Origin: Candidatus Rifleibacteriota bacterium
Lineage (GTDB): Bacteria; Riflebacteria; Ozemobacteria; Ozemobacterales; Ozemobacteraceae
DNA length: 64,000 nt
Assembly (NCBI GenBank): GCA_029564115.1
Contig: JAKQQP010000070.1
Coordinates: forward strand, 1 to 64,000
Direction of reading: 5' to 3'
In this document: positions 48,656-57,132 of the stretch, piece after piece
How the letters are laid out: each line of letters starts with the position of its first letter
Position numbering within the stretch: the stretch's first letter is position 1
Translations under genes and position numbers: made by a program
The notes under the pieces: model-generated
What the model saw: the letters and a program-made list of their open reading frames with translations, nothing else
The model's database searches: none
What the model was told of the DNA's origin: nothing

Positions 48656-49633
48656 ATGATTTTAGCGCAAAGACGCTATGTAAACATAAGTCTGGTTCTT
48701 GTTCTCTGCCTGCTGCTGGCGCCATTTGCCGATGCAGCGGAGTTATCACTGTTCGATCGTCTGAAAAGCAAAACTCAGGAAAAGGTCGAACAGCTCCAAC
48801 AGCGTGACTGGTGGATAACCAAGGCAGCCGGCAAGGCAGCTGGGTTTGTAGCCGGCAAAGCCGGCGGAGCCATGGGCGCTGCCGTCGGCTACGTACTGGG
48901 AGCAGCTGTTGGCGGGCCGGTCGCCGCAGGTATGGGGGCCATGATTGGCTTCAGAATGGGCGATATTGTTACTAAAACTTTTGCCAAAGCTGTCGGTGAG
49001 TTGCTTGCACAATGGAAGCTGCACCACGGTCGCAAAGTTGACCTGGGCGCTGTCATGGACGCGATAAAAAGCGTGAACAAGGCATCATTGAGTGCCGAGT
49101 CAGTAGGGGCTGTTTTCGGTGATCTGGTCGGTGGCAGCCTTGGTGTTGCCGCAGGGGTGGCATTGCTTGCCGGAGCGACGCCATTTGCGATTCCGTTGAT
49201 CGGAACTGTTTCGGCAGCTTATCTCGGCAGCAAGCTGGGTAAGGCTATTGGCCGCGGCATTGGTCGCTGGATCGGCCGCAAAGCCATGAAAAAAGGCTAC
49301 GAAGCTTATGCTGCCAGCGGTATTTCTGCAGCTGAAGACAAAAAAGAAGAGGCCGAACTCGAATCGACTCTGATAAAAATAGAAGACCCGTATGTTGCGA
49401 ACGAAAGCGGGTCGACCGATGCCAGAGCGCCAGCTGAGAGCGGCAGTGGCATTGACGACGATCGATCGGCTGTTGCGACTCGGGTTGCCTACGAAAAAGC
49501 CTATCGCGAATACACTGATGCGGTTACTTCTCCTGGCGCTACCGACGCCGAAAAGAAGGCCAGCCTTCTCAAATACCGTCAGGCTTACGAAGCTTATCAG
49601 AATGCCATAAACCAGGGTTCAATCGCCAGATAA
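48656..49633 (+). CDS. Secreted glycine-zipper-rich protein
   Basis: 325 residues with TGGAG upstream. A signal peptide ends near AFADAAE (~residue 28). Residues ~60-115 and ~155-220 are Gly/Ala-rich membrane-active segments with repeated GxxxG/AxxxG spacing (GKAGGAMGAAVGYVLGAAVG; GSKLGKAIGRGIGRWIG), typical of glycine zippers that insert or oligomerise in membranes. The C-terminal ~60 residues are Tyr/Ala-rich and helical (YEKAYREYTDAV, YRQAYEAYQNAI). Likely an envelope-associated protein; no specific family recognised. A clear terminator follows. Confidence 0.6.
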   Translation: MILAQRRYVNISLVLVLCLLLAPFADAAELSLFDRLKSKTQEKVEQLQQRDWWITKAAGKAAGFVAGKAGGAMGAAVGYVLGAAVGGPVAAGMGAMIGFRMGDIVTKTFAKAVGELLAQWKLHHGRKVDLGAVMDAIKSVNKASLSAESVGAVFGDLVGGSLGVAAGVALLAGATPFAIPLIGTVSAAYLGSKLGKAIGRGIGRWIGRKAMKKGYEAYAASGISAAEDKKEEAELESTLIKIEDPYVANESGSTDARAPAESGSGIDDDRSAVATRVAYEKAYREYTDAVTSPGATDAEKKASLLKYRQAYEAYQNAINQGSIAR

Positions 49634-49653
49634 TCGGTTAGGAAGTGGTTCTC

Positions 49654-49690
49654 AACCCCGGCAGCTATCGGCTGCCGGGGTTGTTTTTTT
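49654..49690 (+). terminator. Rho-independent terminator
   Basis: AACCCCGGCAGC (49654-49665) pairs with GCTGCCGGGGTT (49671-49682) around TATCG, followed by GTTTTTTT. Confidence 0.92.
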
Positions 49691-49798
49691 AGTGTTTTTA
49701 AAAAGTGTTTCTGGTAGATGGCAATTTTCGGGGTTGATGGGGCGTTCGATAATGCCGATATGGGTTACAGGACTTTTTTTAAGGAGCAAGTATCGAGT

Positions 49799-49951
49799 AT
49801 GAAACCTTATGAAAATTCGTTTGTACGTTGGAACAACAAGGGTTCTGATTCTAAGAAAGAGGAAAAAGCGGCACGGGTACTTCTCAATGTTGACCTGTTG
49901 AACGATGGGGCAACTGACAAGGATCTGTTGATTACGGCGCTTTCAGCCTGA
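49799..49951 (+). CDS. Possible small protein (50 residues)
   Basis: An ORF from ATG 49799 to 49951, with AAGGAG at 49781-49786 (12 bases upstream, rather far). It encodes a charged, soluble peptide (NNKGSDSKKEEKAARVLLNV, then LLNDGATDKDLL). An in-frame ATG at 49718 would extend it to 77 residues without a ribosome site. It lies between a terminator and the deacetylase-like gene, so could be its first cistron. No homologue is recognised. Confidence 0.35.
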   Translation: MKPYENSFVRWNNKGSDSKKEEKAARVLLNVDLLNDGATDKDLLITALSA

Positions 49952-49985
49952 GTATATGGATGAAGTTTCCAAGGGCGGCGTTATC

Positions 49986-51011
49986 ATGTACAACGCCAAA
50001 CTTCTTGAGCATGACCCCCTCACTGAAAATCGTGAGGGCGGGCGGCTGACTTCGATAATCGAACAGCTGCAGCAGGACAACCTCTGGGAAGGCCTCGCAA
50101 TCGAGGCCGATATCGCGCCGATGAAACGCCTGCGTGATATTCACGACCCGGAGTTTCTCAATGACCTGCATAAAAGAAGTTACAGCGGCGTCGACCAGCT
50201 CGATGCCCATACCCCTCTGATCAAAGAATCGTTTGAAATCGCCCGCTTCGGTGCCGGCGGGGTTCTCGATGCCGTCGACAAGGTTATGGGAGGCGAGGCG
50301 ACTAATGCATTCTGTCTGACCGCCATGCCCGGCCATCATGCCGGTATTGCCAGTTCTGGTTTTGGCAGTCTGGTTAACCCGATGGCGGCCGGAGCCCACT
50401 ATTTAACCAAGAAATACGGTCTTAAACGTATCGTGATCGTTGATCTTGATGCCGAGCACGGCAGCGGTACCCAGGAAATCTTCTACGCCCGCAAAGACGT
50501 GATGACCGTTTCCCTGCACGAATACCCAGGTGTGACCGGTACCGGCCATTATGAAGAACTTGGCGCCAAAGGGGCTCTCGGGCACAATCTCAATATTCCA
50601 TTTGCTTCAGGCTATGGTGATCGAGAATATCGCGTCTGCATCAATGAGTTGATCGACAAAATTCTCTGGCAGTACATGCCGGAGTTTTTTATCGTCGGAT
50701 TCGGCAGCAATGTGCTCAATGACGACCCGGCATCGCATCTCAGGGTCACAGAAACCGGTTTGCTGGACACTTTCAGGCAAGTCATGGAACTGGCACGACG
50801 CATCTGTGGCGGGCGGTTGATTTCGGTGCTCGAAGGCGGCACCCCCGGAAGCCTCATGGCAAGGGCTACTTCACAACATGTAAGTTTATTGCTCAATAAA
50901 AACATAACTGCTGTCGATAAAGTGAACAAAGACGAACTTATCTCGTATGCAGATTGGTACGGCTATGCAAAATTACTCAAGGCACAGTTCAAAAAATACT
51001 GGAAACTATGA
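49986..51011 (+). CDS. Histone-deacetylase-fold protein with substituted metal ligands and catalytic Tyr
   Basis: About 341 residues from ATG 49986 (AAGGGCGG upstream); ATG 49956 is also in frame. The arginase/deacetylase fold is clear: LRDIHDPEFL near 45, MPGHHAGIAS near 116 (His-His charge-relay), then VDLDAEHGSGTQEIFY near 153, VGFGSNVLNDDPASHL near 237 and VLEGGTPGS near 281. In active zinc deacetylases these last three read DxDxHHGxGT, SAGFDAHxxDP and LEGGY. Here the zinc-ligand His is Glu, the zinc-ligand Asp is Asn and the transition-state Tyr is Thr. It may be a pseudoenzyme or have other chemistry. Confidence 0.75.
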   Translation: MYNAKLLEHDPLTENREGGRLTSIIEQLQQDNLWEGLAIEADIAPMKRLRDIHDPEFLNDLHKRSYSGVDQLDAHTPLIKESFEIARFGAGGVLDAVDKVMGGEATNAFCLTAMPGHHAGIASSGFGSLVNPMAAGAHYLTKKYGLKRIVIVDLDAEHGSGTQEIFYARKDVMTVSLHEYPGVTGTGHYEELGAKGALGHNLNIPFASGYGDREYRVCINELIDKILWQYMPEFFIVGFGSNVLNDDPASHLRVTETGLLDTFRQVMELARRICGGRLISVLEGGTPGSLMARATSQHVSLLLNKNITAVDKVNKDELISYADWYGYAKLLKAQFKKYWKL

Positions 51012-51044
51012 TTCATCCAATTCGGAAAGACCTGGAGGTCAGAG

Positions 51045-53069
51045 ATGGTAAGGTTTAACTCATTCCGCGCCAAAGATCCTGTTCTTGCAGCCATCATTTC
51101 GATGGGGCTCGTTTTCGCGGCGCCTGCAATTACCAGGGCTCAGTCGGCCATGGGCGACTGGGAAGAAGTTGGCCCAGCCGGGCAGTCTGCCCAGCAGCAA
51201 TTAATGTCGGCACCGCCCAGGGTCGCGGCGGCTCCTTTGGGTCAGGCAGGTTACCGGGCTCCGGTCGAGCCTCCCGTCAATGCTTCCAGAAACAATGCGG
51301 CCGATTCGGTCTATGTCGTTCAAGCTGGCGACACCCTGCCAAAGATTGCCATGAAGCTTTTCGGCGACCCCAATCGCTGGCAGGATCTCATGGTTCTCAA
51401 CAACCTTGAAAACGGCAACAGAATTTTTGTCGGCCAAAAGCTTTTAACTGCAGCCAATAACAGTTTGAACAACGTCGGAAACAATGTGGCTCAGGTCGTA
51501 AATACTGCTCGTCATGCCGGCAATCAAATTGCTCAGAATATGCAGCAAGAATTTGAGGTTCCGGACCACGAAGTCAATGAAATGCCTGATCCCTCTATTT
51601 CTGCTGATGCAGCTGAAGCTGATGCCAGCTATTACGGCCAGACGGGCGGCTCTTATACGGTTCAGCGCGGCGACACTCTTGGGAAGATTGCCAAGCGACT
51701 GCTCGGTTCTTCGCAGAAGTGGCGCGAAATAGCCAGAGCCAACCCGAAGATTAACCCGAATAAACTGATTGTCGGTGAAACGATAAGTATTCCGGGTGCT
51801 GCCCCCAGCGAATATGAAGTGTCTGTGCCTTCAGTCGAAGCCAGACCCCTTTCTTCGCAACCCTGGCAGAGCGCCATGGCCGCTCCGGCAGCCCCGGATA
51901 TGGGCCAGGCAGGCATGCTCAACCAGGCTCCGCCAGCCATCAGTGCCCCATCGTTCGATCCGCCACCGCTTATTGCGCCTCCGCCGCCCCCCCAGGGTGG
52001 TTATTCGCCCTACGGCTCGGCTCCAGTTGCAATGGATGGTTACGCTCCACCGCCTGCTCCACCAACATTCGGCGGCAGTATGACACCCCCACCGCCCCCG
52101 GTCGGAATGCCCGGACCCATGCAGCCACCCCCGTCACCGTATCTTGGCGGGCCTGTTCCCGGTCCTTCTGGTGCTCCGAATGAGCCTGTTGCCATCGGAA
52201 CACGTGAACTTTACCGCGAAGAGCGCTACCGCATTCCCGATGAATTGAAACCCACAGATTTTACTCCGTATTTTTCGACTTTTAACGGATCACATGGTCT
52301 GTTTGACGTCGAGTCGGCGTTTCTGCCCTATATCTCGACCTGGAACTTCGGCCTGCACCTCAGATATGAAAAATATCAGTATCTCAACGGCGAAAAGAAC
52401 ATAGTCGAGGGTACCGAAATGGTTACTCCGCTACACCTCAGCTGGGCCGGCAAAAAGATGTTTGTCGGGGTCAACGTGCCTTTCCAGAGCTGGGAAGTCA
52501 AGCGTTCGGGCGGCGGTAACACCGTGAGCCTTTCTGGTCTGCACGATCCGTCTCTGAAGGTTGCCTATCAGGTCTGGAAGAACTTCGAAGGCGATCATGC
52601 AGTAACTTTGCATGCCGAAGGTAAATTCCCCGGCGGCAATTATCATCAGCCTCTTGTTGCCATGACCGGCAAAACCACTACCGGAGTGCGCGTCGGCCCG
52701 GCTGAAGCGACCCGCGGCGCCTGGGTAGAAGTTGGCGGGGCCTATTCCGGCCAGATGAATGAAAAGTGGGCCAGCCACCTGAACCTGTCACTTGCCAACA
52801 ACGCTGAAGACAGCATCAGCAAATACATCATCAGAGCGGGCACCGACTATCGTGTTAACCGTAACTTCTCGATCGTGGGCGAAGTCAACAGCACTTCGTA
52901 TGAGATGGATAACGGCCCGGACAATACCAACGTCGACCTGGTCCTTGGCTTTCTGATCTTTAACGATTCCTGGCAGGGCAGCATCGGGTTCCCGATGGCG
53001 CTCCAGAAGGGCTGGGGTTATTCACACGACTTTGGCGTAATCTTCGGCTTGAATCATCGCTGGGATTAA
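51045..53069 (+). CDS. LysM-LysM-proline-rich-beta-barrel envelope protein
   Basis: 674 residues with GGAGG upstream. A signal peptide (~1-33) precedes two LysM peptidoglycan-binding domains (VYVVQAGDTLPKIAMKLFGD at ~86-130 and YTVQRGDTLGKIAKRLLG at ~202-248). Next is a Pro-rich linker of ~110 residues (runs such as PPPPP), then ~260 residues of alternating beta strands ending in a strand with a final aromatic residue (GVIFGLNHRWD). This suggests an outer-membrane or surface beta-domain anchored to peptidoglycan by its N-terminus, and is the best evidence for a diderm envelope. It starts 34 bases after the deacetylase-like gene. A terminator follows. Confidence 0.75.
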   Translation: MVRFNSFRAKDPVLAAIISMGLVFAAPAITRAQSAMGDWEEVGPAGQSAQQQLMSAPPRVAAAPLGQAGYRAPVEPPVNASRNNAADSVYVVQAGDTLPKIAMKLFGDPNRWQDLMVLNNLENGNRIFVGQKLLTAANNSLNNVGNNVAQVVNTARHAGNQIAQNMQQEFEVPDHEVNEMPDPSISADAAEADASYYGQTGGSYTVQRGDTLGKIAKRLLGSSQKWREIARANPKINPNKLIVGETISIPGAAPSEYEVSVPSVEARPLSSQPWQSAMAAPAAPDMGQAGMLNQAPPAISAPSFDPPPLIAPPPPPQGGYSPYGSAPVAMDGYAPPPAPPTFGGSMTPPPPPVGMPGPMQPPPSPYLGGPVPGPSGAPNEPVAIGTRELYREERYRIPDELKPTDFTPYFSTFNGSHGLFDVESAFLPYISTWNFGLHLRYEKYQYLNGEKNIVEGTEMVTPLHLSWAGKKMFVGVNVPFQSWEVKRSGGGNTVSLSGLHDPSLKVAYQVWKNFEGDHAVTLHAEGKFPGGNYHQPLVAMTGKTTTGVRVGPAEATRGAWVEVGGAYSGQMNEKWASHLNLSLANNAEDSISKYIIRAGTDYRVNRNFSIVGEVNSTSYEMDNGPDNTNVDLVLGFLIFNDSWQGSIGFPMALQKGWGYSHDFGVIFGLNHRWD

Positions 53070-53092
53070 GCCGCCGCAATTAAAAACTGCAG

Positions 53093-53128
53093 AAAAAGAG
53101 CTCCGAACTTGTGTTCGGGGCTTTTTTT
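53093..53128 (+). terminator. Rho-independent terminator after the LysM gene
   Basis: AGCTCCGAAC pairs with GTTCGGGGCT around TTGT (stem 53099-53122), followed by TTTTTT and preceded by AAAAAG, so it may work in both directions. Confidence 0.9.
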
Positions 53129-53245
53129 CTGCTCGGATTATCTGTCAGGCAGCGTTTTTGCCATTTGCTTTTTTCAGGGTGAAGCACCTTGGTGTTTGTT
53201 GTATAATGCGGGAGTAAAGAGTTTATATAATCTGAGGGAGGCAAA

Positions 53246-55270
53246 ATGCTGCGCAAGAACATTCATTGTCTGACATTGCTCTGGTGTTTTCTTTGTGTGG
53301 GGGGCTGGCTGATGGCAGCGACCATAGCCGACTCCGAATCGGCTTCACATTCTGATGAGGCTGCTGCTTATCAGCTGTTGGCCGCGTATGAAGGAACGGA
53401 CCTGCGAGTAGTTCAGTTTAATCTCGGCGTTCTGTCACATTATTCGTATCTGGTGGTCAGCGACGGCAAGGTGCTGGCCGTTGACCCTGGCCGCGACATC
53501 GATGCCTACATTGAATACGCTGCCAATAAAAAGCTTGAGTGGGTTGGCACTTTTTTGACGCATTCACACGCCGATTTTGTTGCCGGGCACATGGAAATGG
53601 CTCTGGCAACGGGTCGCCCTGTTTTCGCCAGCCATAAAAGTGGCGCAGAATACACCCATGTCGAGCTTCGTCAGGGCAGTGTCATCGAAGTAGGCAAAGC
53701 CGTGGTGAAAATAATCGAAACACCCGGGCATACCCCAGACAGCCTTTGTGGCATTGTCGCACCTGCCGCAAACCCTGATAAAGACGAATTCCTTATTTCT
53801 GGCGATACCTTGTTCGTTGGCAGTCTCGGGCGACCTGATTTGATGGGAGGCAGTTATTCTGCCGCCGAACTCGCCGCCATGATGTTCGACACCTGGAACA
53901 ACAGGCTGGCGAAACTTAAAGACAACGTGGTCGTTTTGCCGGCTCACGGCGCTGGTTCCCTGTGTGGAGCCCATTTGAGCGACTCGCCTTCATCGACCAT
54001 AGGGGCAGAAAAGAAAAACAACTATTACCTGAAACATGTGGGTAACAGAAGCGCGTTTATTTCGCAGTTTATTGCCGGGCTCGAGCCGGCTCCGCAGTAT
54101 TTTGCCGAGAATGCCAGGATCAACAGGGTTGGCCCTGAGCTGGTAAACTGGGCCGAGCCCCTGGGCGCGAAGGTCGAAAATATCGCAGAACTGTTGCAGA
54201 ATCCTGAGGTTTATGTCGTAGATGTCAGAGATGACAAAGCATATGCAGCCGCCCATATCCCGCGTTCAGTCAATATTGCTTTGCGAGGGCGCCTGGAGAC
54301 CTGGACCGGTATAGTCATACCGTTCAAATCAAGAGTCATCCTGACCGGGAATCTGGTAGAGCTGCGCGAAGCCGCCAGACGTCTGAAGCGGGTCGGTTAC
54401 AACGCCGAATATGTCGTTTTTGATGAGTATGCGGCAGCTGGCGGGGTAACCGTCACCACCAGAATGATGTTGCCGGCAGAGCTTCGCGAGAAGATGCTGA
54501 ACGGCACAGCTCCGCTGGTGGTAGACGTAAGGCGCCCGAACGAGTGGCTTGGCATGAAGATCGGGGAAGTGTTGAATATTCCGCTCGATGTTCTCGAAAA
54601 GCAGGCAGCCGGCCGACTGAACTCTGAAGAACCGGTTGTTGCGGTATGTAATTCGGCTTTTCGCTCGAATCTGGCCGTTGGTCTGCTCGAACGTGCTGGT
54701 TTCAAAAAGGCGACCAGTATGCAGGGCGGTTCAGAGGCATGGCTGGAAGCGGGTTATCCGGTTGTGCGGATTGAAGATACTGCTATGGTAAAGACTGCTG
54801 CAGCGAGTGCTCAGCCTTCCTCTTACCGCAACCTTGGTCTGCCTGAGAGAATTACGGCTGAAGAGCTGCAGCGCATGCTCAAAGATCTGCCGGGTACTTT
54901 TGAAGTGGTAGATATCAGGCCGGCTGCTCAGCTAAACGATTACAACCCGGTTGGTGCACGCTCTGTCGATCTGGGTGACCTGCTCGAAAATCAGACATGG
55001 CTTGCAGGCGATGTGCCTCTGGTCATAGTTGACCGTGACGGTACTCTGGCAATGATGGCTGCCGGCATTCTTTCGCGCAAGACACGCCGACCGTTGAAAG
55101 CTCTGGTCGGTGGGGTCGAAGGTTACTGGCGCACAACAGAAATGAAATTCAATCGTGATCGAATGATTGCGCCTGCTGTAACTCCGAATTCAGCACCAGC
55201 TCCAGTTCAACCGCTGACTGTTCCTGATAATGCTCCTGTAAAACCGGTTAGAAAGGGGGCTGGCTGCTGA
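53246..55270 (+). CDS. Periplasmic metallo-beta-lactamase fold/rhodanese protein (persulfide-dioxygenase-like)
   Basis: 674 residues with GGAGG upstream. A signal peptide (~1-27) comes first. The MBL domain (~45-270) has THSHADFVAGHMEM near 108, ETPGHTPDS near 160, ISGDTLFVGSLGRPDL near 183 and LPAHGAGSLCG near 232, as in CstB/ETHE1-type persulfide dioxygenases. Three rhodanese-like domains follow (~310-400, ~415-510, ~530-630); only the second has an active-site Cys (VAVCNSAFRSN), the first and third have Thr/Asp contexts. It is the first gene of a sulfur operon with two YeeE/YedE transporters. Location in the periplasm is unusual for this family. Confidence 0.8.
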   Translation: MLRKNIHCLTLLWCFLCVGGWLMAATIADSESASHSDEAAAYQLLAAYEGTDLRVVQFNLGVLSHYSYLVVSDGKVLAVDPGRDIDAYIEYAANKKLEWVGTFLTHSHADFVAGHMEMALATGRPVFASHKSGAEYTHVELRQGSVIEVGKAVVKIIETPGHTPDSLCGIVAPAANPDKDEFLISGDTLFVGSLGRPDLMGGSYSAAELAAMMFDTWNNRLAKLKDNVVVLPAHGAGSLCGAHLSDSPSSTIGAEKKNNYYLKHVGNRSAFISQFIAGLEPAPQYFAENARINRVGPELVNWAEPLGAKVENIAELLQNPEVYVVDVRDDKAYAAAHIPRSVNIALRGRLETWTGIVIPFKSRVILTGNLVELREAARRLKRVGYNAEYVVFDEYAAAGGVTVTTRMMLPAELREKMLNGTAPLVVDVRRPNEWLGMKIGEVLNIPLDVLEKQAAGRLNSEEPVVAVCNSAFRSNLAVGLLERAGFKKATSMQGGSEAWLEAGYPVVRIEDTAMVKTAAASAQPSSYRNLGLPERITAEELQRMLKDLPGTFEVVDIRPAAQLNDYNPVGARSVDLGDLLENQTWLAGDVPLVIVDRDGTLAMMAAGILSRKTRRPLKALVGGVEGYWRTTEMKFNRDRMIAPAVTPNSAPAPVQPLTVPDNAPVKPVRKGAGC

Positions 55271-55779
55271 TGAACGGCGCAAAAGAATACCTTAACCCTT
55301 ATCTGGTTGGTTTTTTGCTTGGTTTCACTCTGCTGGCATCTTTTGTGATACTGGGTGCCGGGCTGGGGGCTTCAAACGCCATTGCCCGTGCAGCTGCCTG
55401 GTGTGGTTTGTGTATAAACGCCGAGCAGATAATGTCTTCGACATATTTTGGAGCATGGGGTGATAAGCCGCTCGATTATTATCTGGTCTATATGTTCGTC
55501 GGGATTGTCATGGGCGGATTTCTTTCAGCCCTGCTGTGCAGACGCATCAACGTCCAGATCGAGCGTGGTGCCGCATATCCTGCCGGCAGAAGACTGATTC
55601 TGGCCCTGCTCGGCGGCATTCTAACCGGCTTTGCCAGTCGCCTTGCCAGGGGTTGCACTTCCGGCCAGGCATTAACCGGAACCGCTCTTCTGACCACCGG
55701 CGGGGTAATATTTCTCGTCAGTACTTTTGCCGGAGGCTACCTGATGGCTTATTTTTTCAGGAGGCAGTGGCATGATTGA
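55270..55779 (+). CDS. YeeE/YedE-family transporter (half)
   Basis: 169 residues with four to five membrane helices. It starts within the stop of the MBL gene (TGATG). The family motif RLARGCTSGQALTG near residue 118 contains the conserved Cys of the YeeE/TsuA thiosulfate channel. It is about half the size of YeeE, and a second half-sized YeeE domain is encoded next (55772), so the two probably make up one permeation unit. Likely substrate: thiosulfate or another sulfane-sulfur compound. Confidence 0.82.
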   Translation: MNGAKEYLNPYLVGFLLGFTLLASFVILGAGLGASNAIARAAAWCGLCINAEQIMSSTYFGAWGDKPLDYYLVYMFVGIVMGGFLSALLCRRINVQIERGAAYPAGRRLILALLGGILTGFASRLARGCTSGQALTGTALLTTGGVIFLVSTFAGGYLMAYFFRRQWHD

Positions 55780-56950
55780 AACATTCTTCGGCAATATGAC
55801 CTTATCTTCACCGGCAGCTTTTTTGAGTGCTTTTATCATTGGCACCGCTTTTGGCTGGTGTCTCGAACAGGCCGGTTTTGGCAGTTCGAAAAGACTGGCC
55901 GGGATCTTCTATTTTACCGACATGGCAGTGTTGAAGGTTATGTTCAGCGCCGTAATTACCGCTATGCTCGGGCTTGGCTTTCTATTACGTACCGGTATTA
56001 TCAACCCTGATTCGATCTATGTGCCCGAAACCTTTCTCTGGGCGCATGCCGTCGGGGGCCTGATTTTCGGTATGGGCTTCGTAATTGGTGGCTGGTGCCC
56101 GGGCACGGCTGTAGTTGGCTCAGTCAGCGGCAAGTTTGATGCTCTGGTGTTTATTGGCGGGGCTATGATCGGCAGCTATCTGTTCAATTATTTTTTCGAT
56201 ATTCTCGAACCGCTTTATCAGATGGAAAATCTTGGCGTCAGCTTTATTTACGAGTTTGCAGGCATGAGTTTTGCCCAGTTTGCTCTGCTGCTGACGGTAA
56301 TTGCGGTATTGGCTTTCTGGTTTTCTGAGCTTATCGAAGAAAAATTCAGTTTCGCCGGAGTCGCTGCCAGAAGTAATGGCTTGTGGGGCTTTTCGGTTCT
56401 GGTGCTTCTTGCTGCCTGTATAAATCTGCTGGTCGGGCGTGCACCTTCTGTTAAAGAGCTGATTGCTCCCACTGTCAATGCCGGTGTAATGAATTCGGTC
56501 GAGCAGGGTCTCGACCATATCGAACCAGAAGTGTTTGCCCGTGAAAAACTGGCCGGTCTCAAGCGTATTGCTCTGGTCGATCTGCGTTCCCGTGAAGAAT
56601 ATGACGAATGGCATATTCCGGGGGCGGTTCATCAACCCTTAAACTCAATCGTAGAAGGGTTGAATCGTTACCGCGAATTCGACCTCGTTGTACTCTATTC
56701 AAACGGTGCGGTGCACCCCGGGCAAGCCTGGGTCGTGCTTGCCTCAGCCGGTTTTAAGAATGTGTATATTATGGCCGATGGTCTGCAGGGCTTTTTTGAA
56801 AGAGTGCTCAAGCCTGCTTCGCTGCGTTCAGGGTTTGTATCTGAAGAGGATGCTGCCGAAATCAGCCGCTGGCGTGCAATGTTTCTCGGGTCAGGCATGG
56901 CTGCCGGGGCTGCAGAGCCTGTGAACAGCGGTATCATGACTTCTCCCTGA
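55772..56950 (+). CDS. YeeE/YedE-family transporter fused to a Cys-less rhodanese domain
   Basis: 392 residues, overlapping the previous gene by eight bases. About five membrane helices with FGWCLEQAGFGSSKRLAGIF near 27 and GGWCPGTAVVGSVSGK near 107 (conserved cysteines of YeeE) form the N-terminal 170 residues. Two further helices follow, then a C-terminal rhodanese domain (~262-350, VDLRSREEYDEWHIPGAVH) in which the active Cys position reads LYSNGAVHPG. It may bind or guide sulfur species without itself forming a persulfide. The protein completes the sulfur operon. Confidence 0.82.
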   Translation: MIETFFGNMTLSSPAAFLSAFIIGTAFGWCLEQAGFGSSKRLAGIFYFTDMAVLKVMFSAVITAMLGLGFLLRTGIINPDSIYVPETFLWAHAVGGLIFGMGFVIGGWCPGTAVVGSVSGKFDALVFIGGAMIGSYLFNYFFDILEPLYQMENLGVSFIYEFAGMSFAQFALLLTVIAVLAFWFSELIEEKFSFAGVAARSNGLWGFSVLVLLAACINLLVGRAPSVKELIAPTVNAGVMNSVEQGLDHIEPEVFAREKLAGLKRIALVDLRSREEYDEWHIPGAVHQPLNSIVEGLNRYREFDLVVLYSNGAVHPGQAWVVLASAGFKNVYIMADGLQGFFERVLKPASLRSGFVSEEDAAEISRWRAMFLGSGMAAGAAEPVNSGIMTSP

Positions 56951-57132
56951 ACGTTAAAAAATAAATAAAAAATAAATAAAAAATAAAAATAACACCCAGG
57001 GCTTGTTTTATCAGGTTTTGGGTGTTATCATTATTTTTAGTATTGCAGCGATTGCTGCATTTTGTATCTGAGTATCTGTTTTTGTATTGTGTACACCGCT
57101 CATAAGTATAGAGTAACGAGTAAGGAGCAGAA
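56951..57132. other. Intergenic A-rich repeat and hairpin before the EndoU gene
   Basis: A tract of AATAAATAAA-type repeats (56955-56988) is directly followed by an inverted repeat: ATAACACCCA (56989-56998) and TGGGTGTTAT (57019-57028), with a 20-base loop. With U-runs on both sides in the respective strands this can terminate the sulfur operon. The EndoU gene start (57133) has AAGGAG at 57122. Confidence 0.55.
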
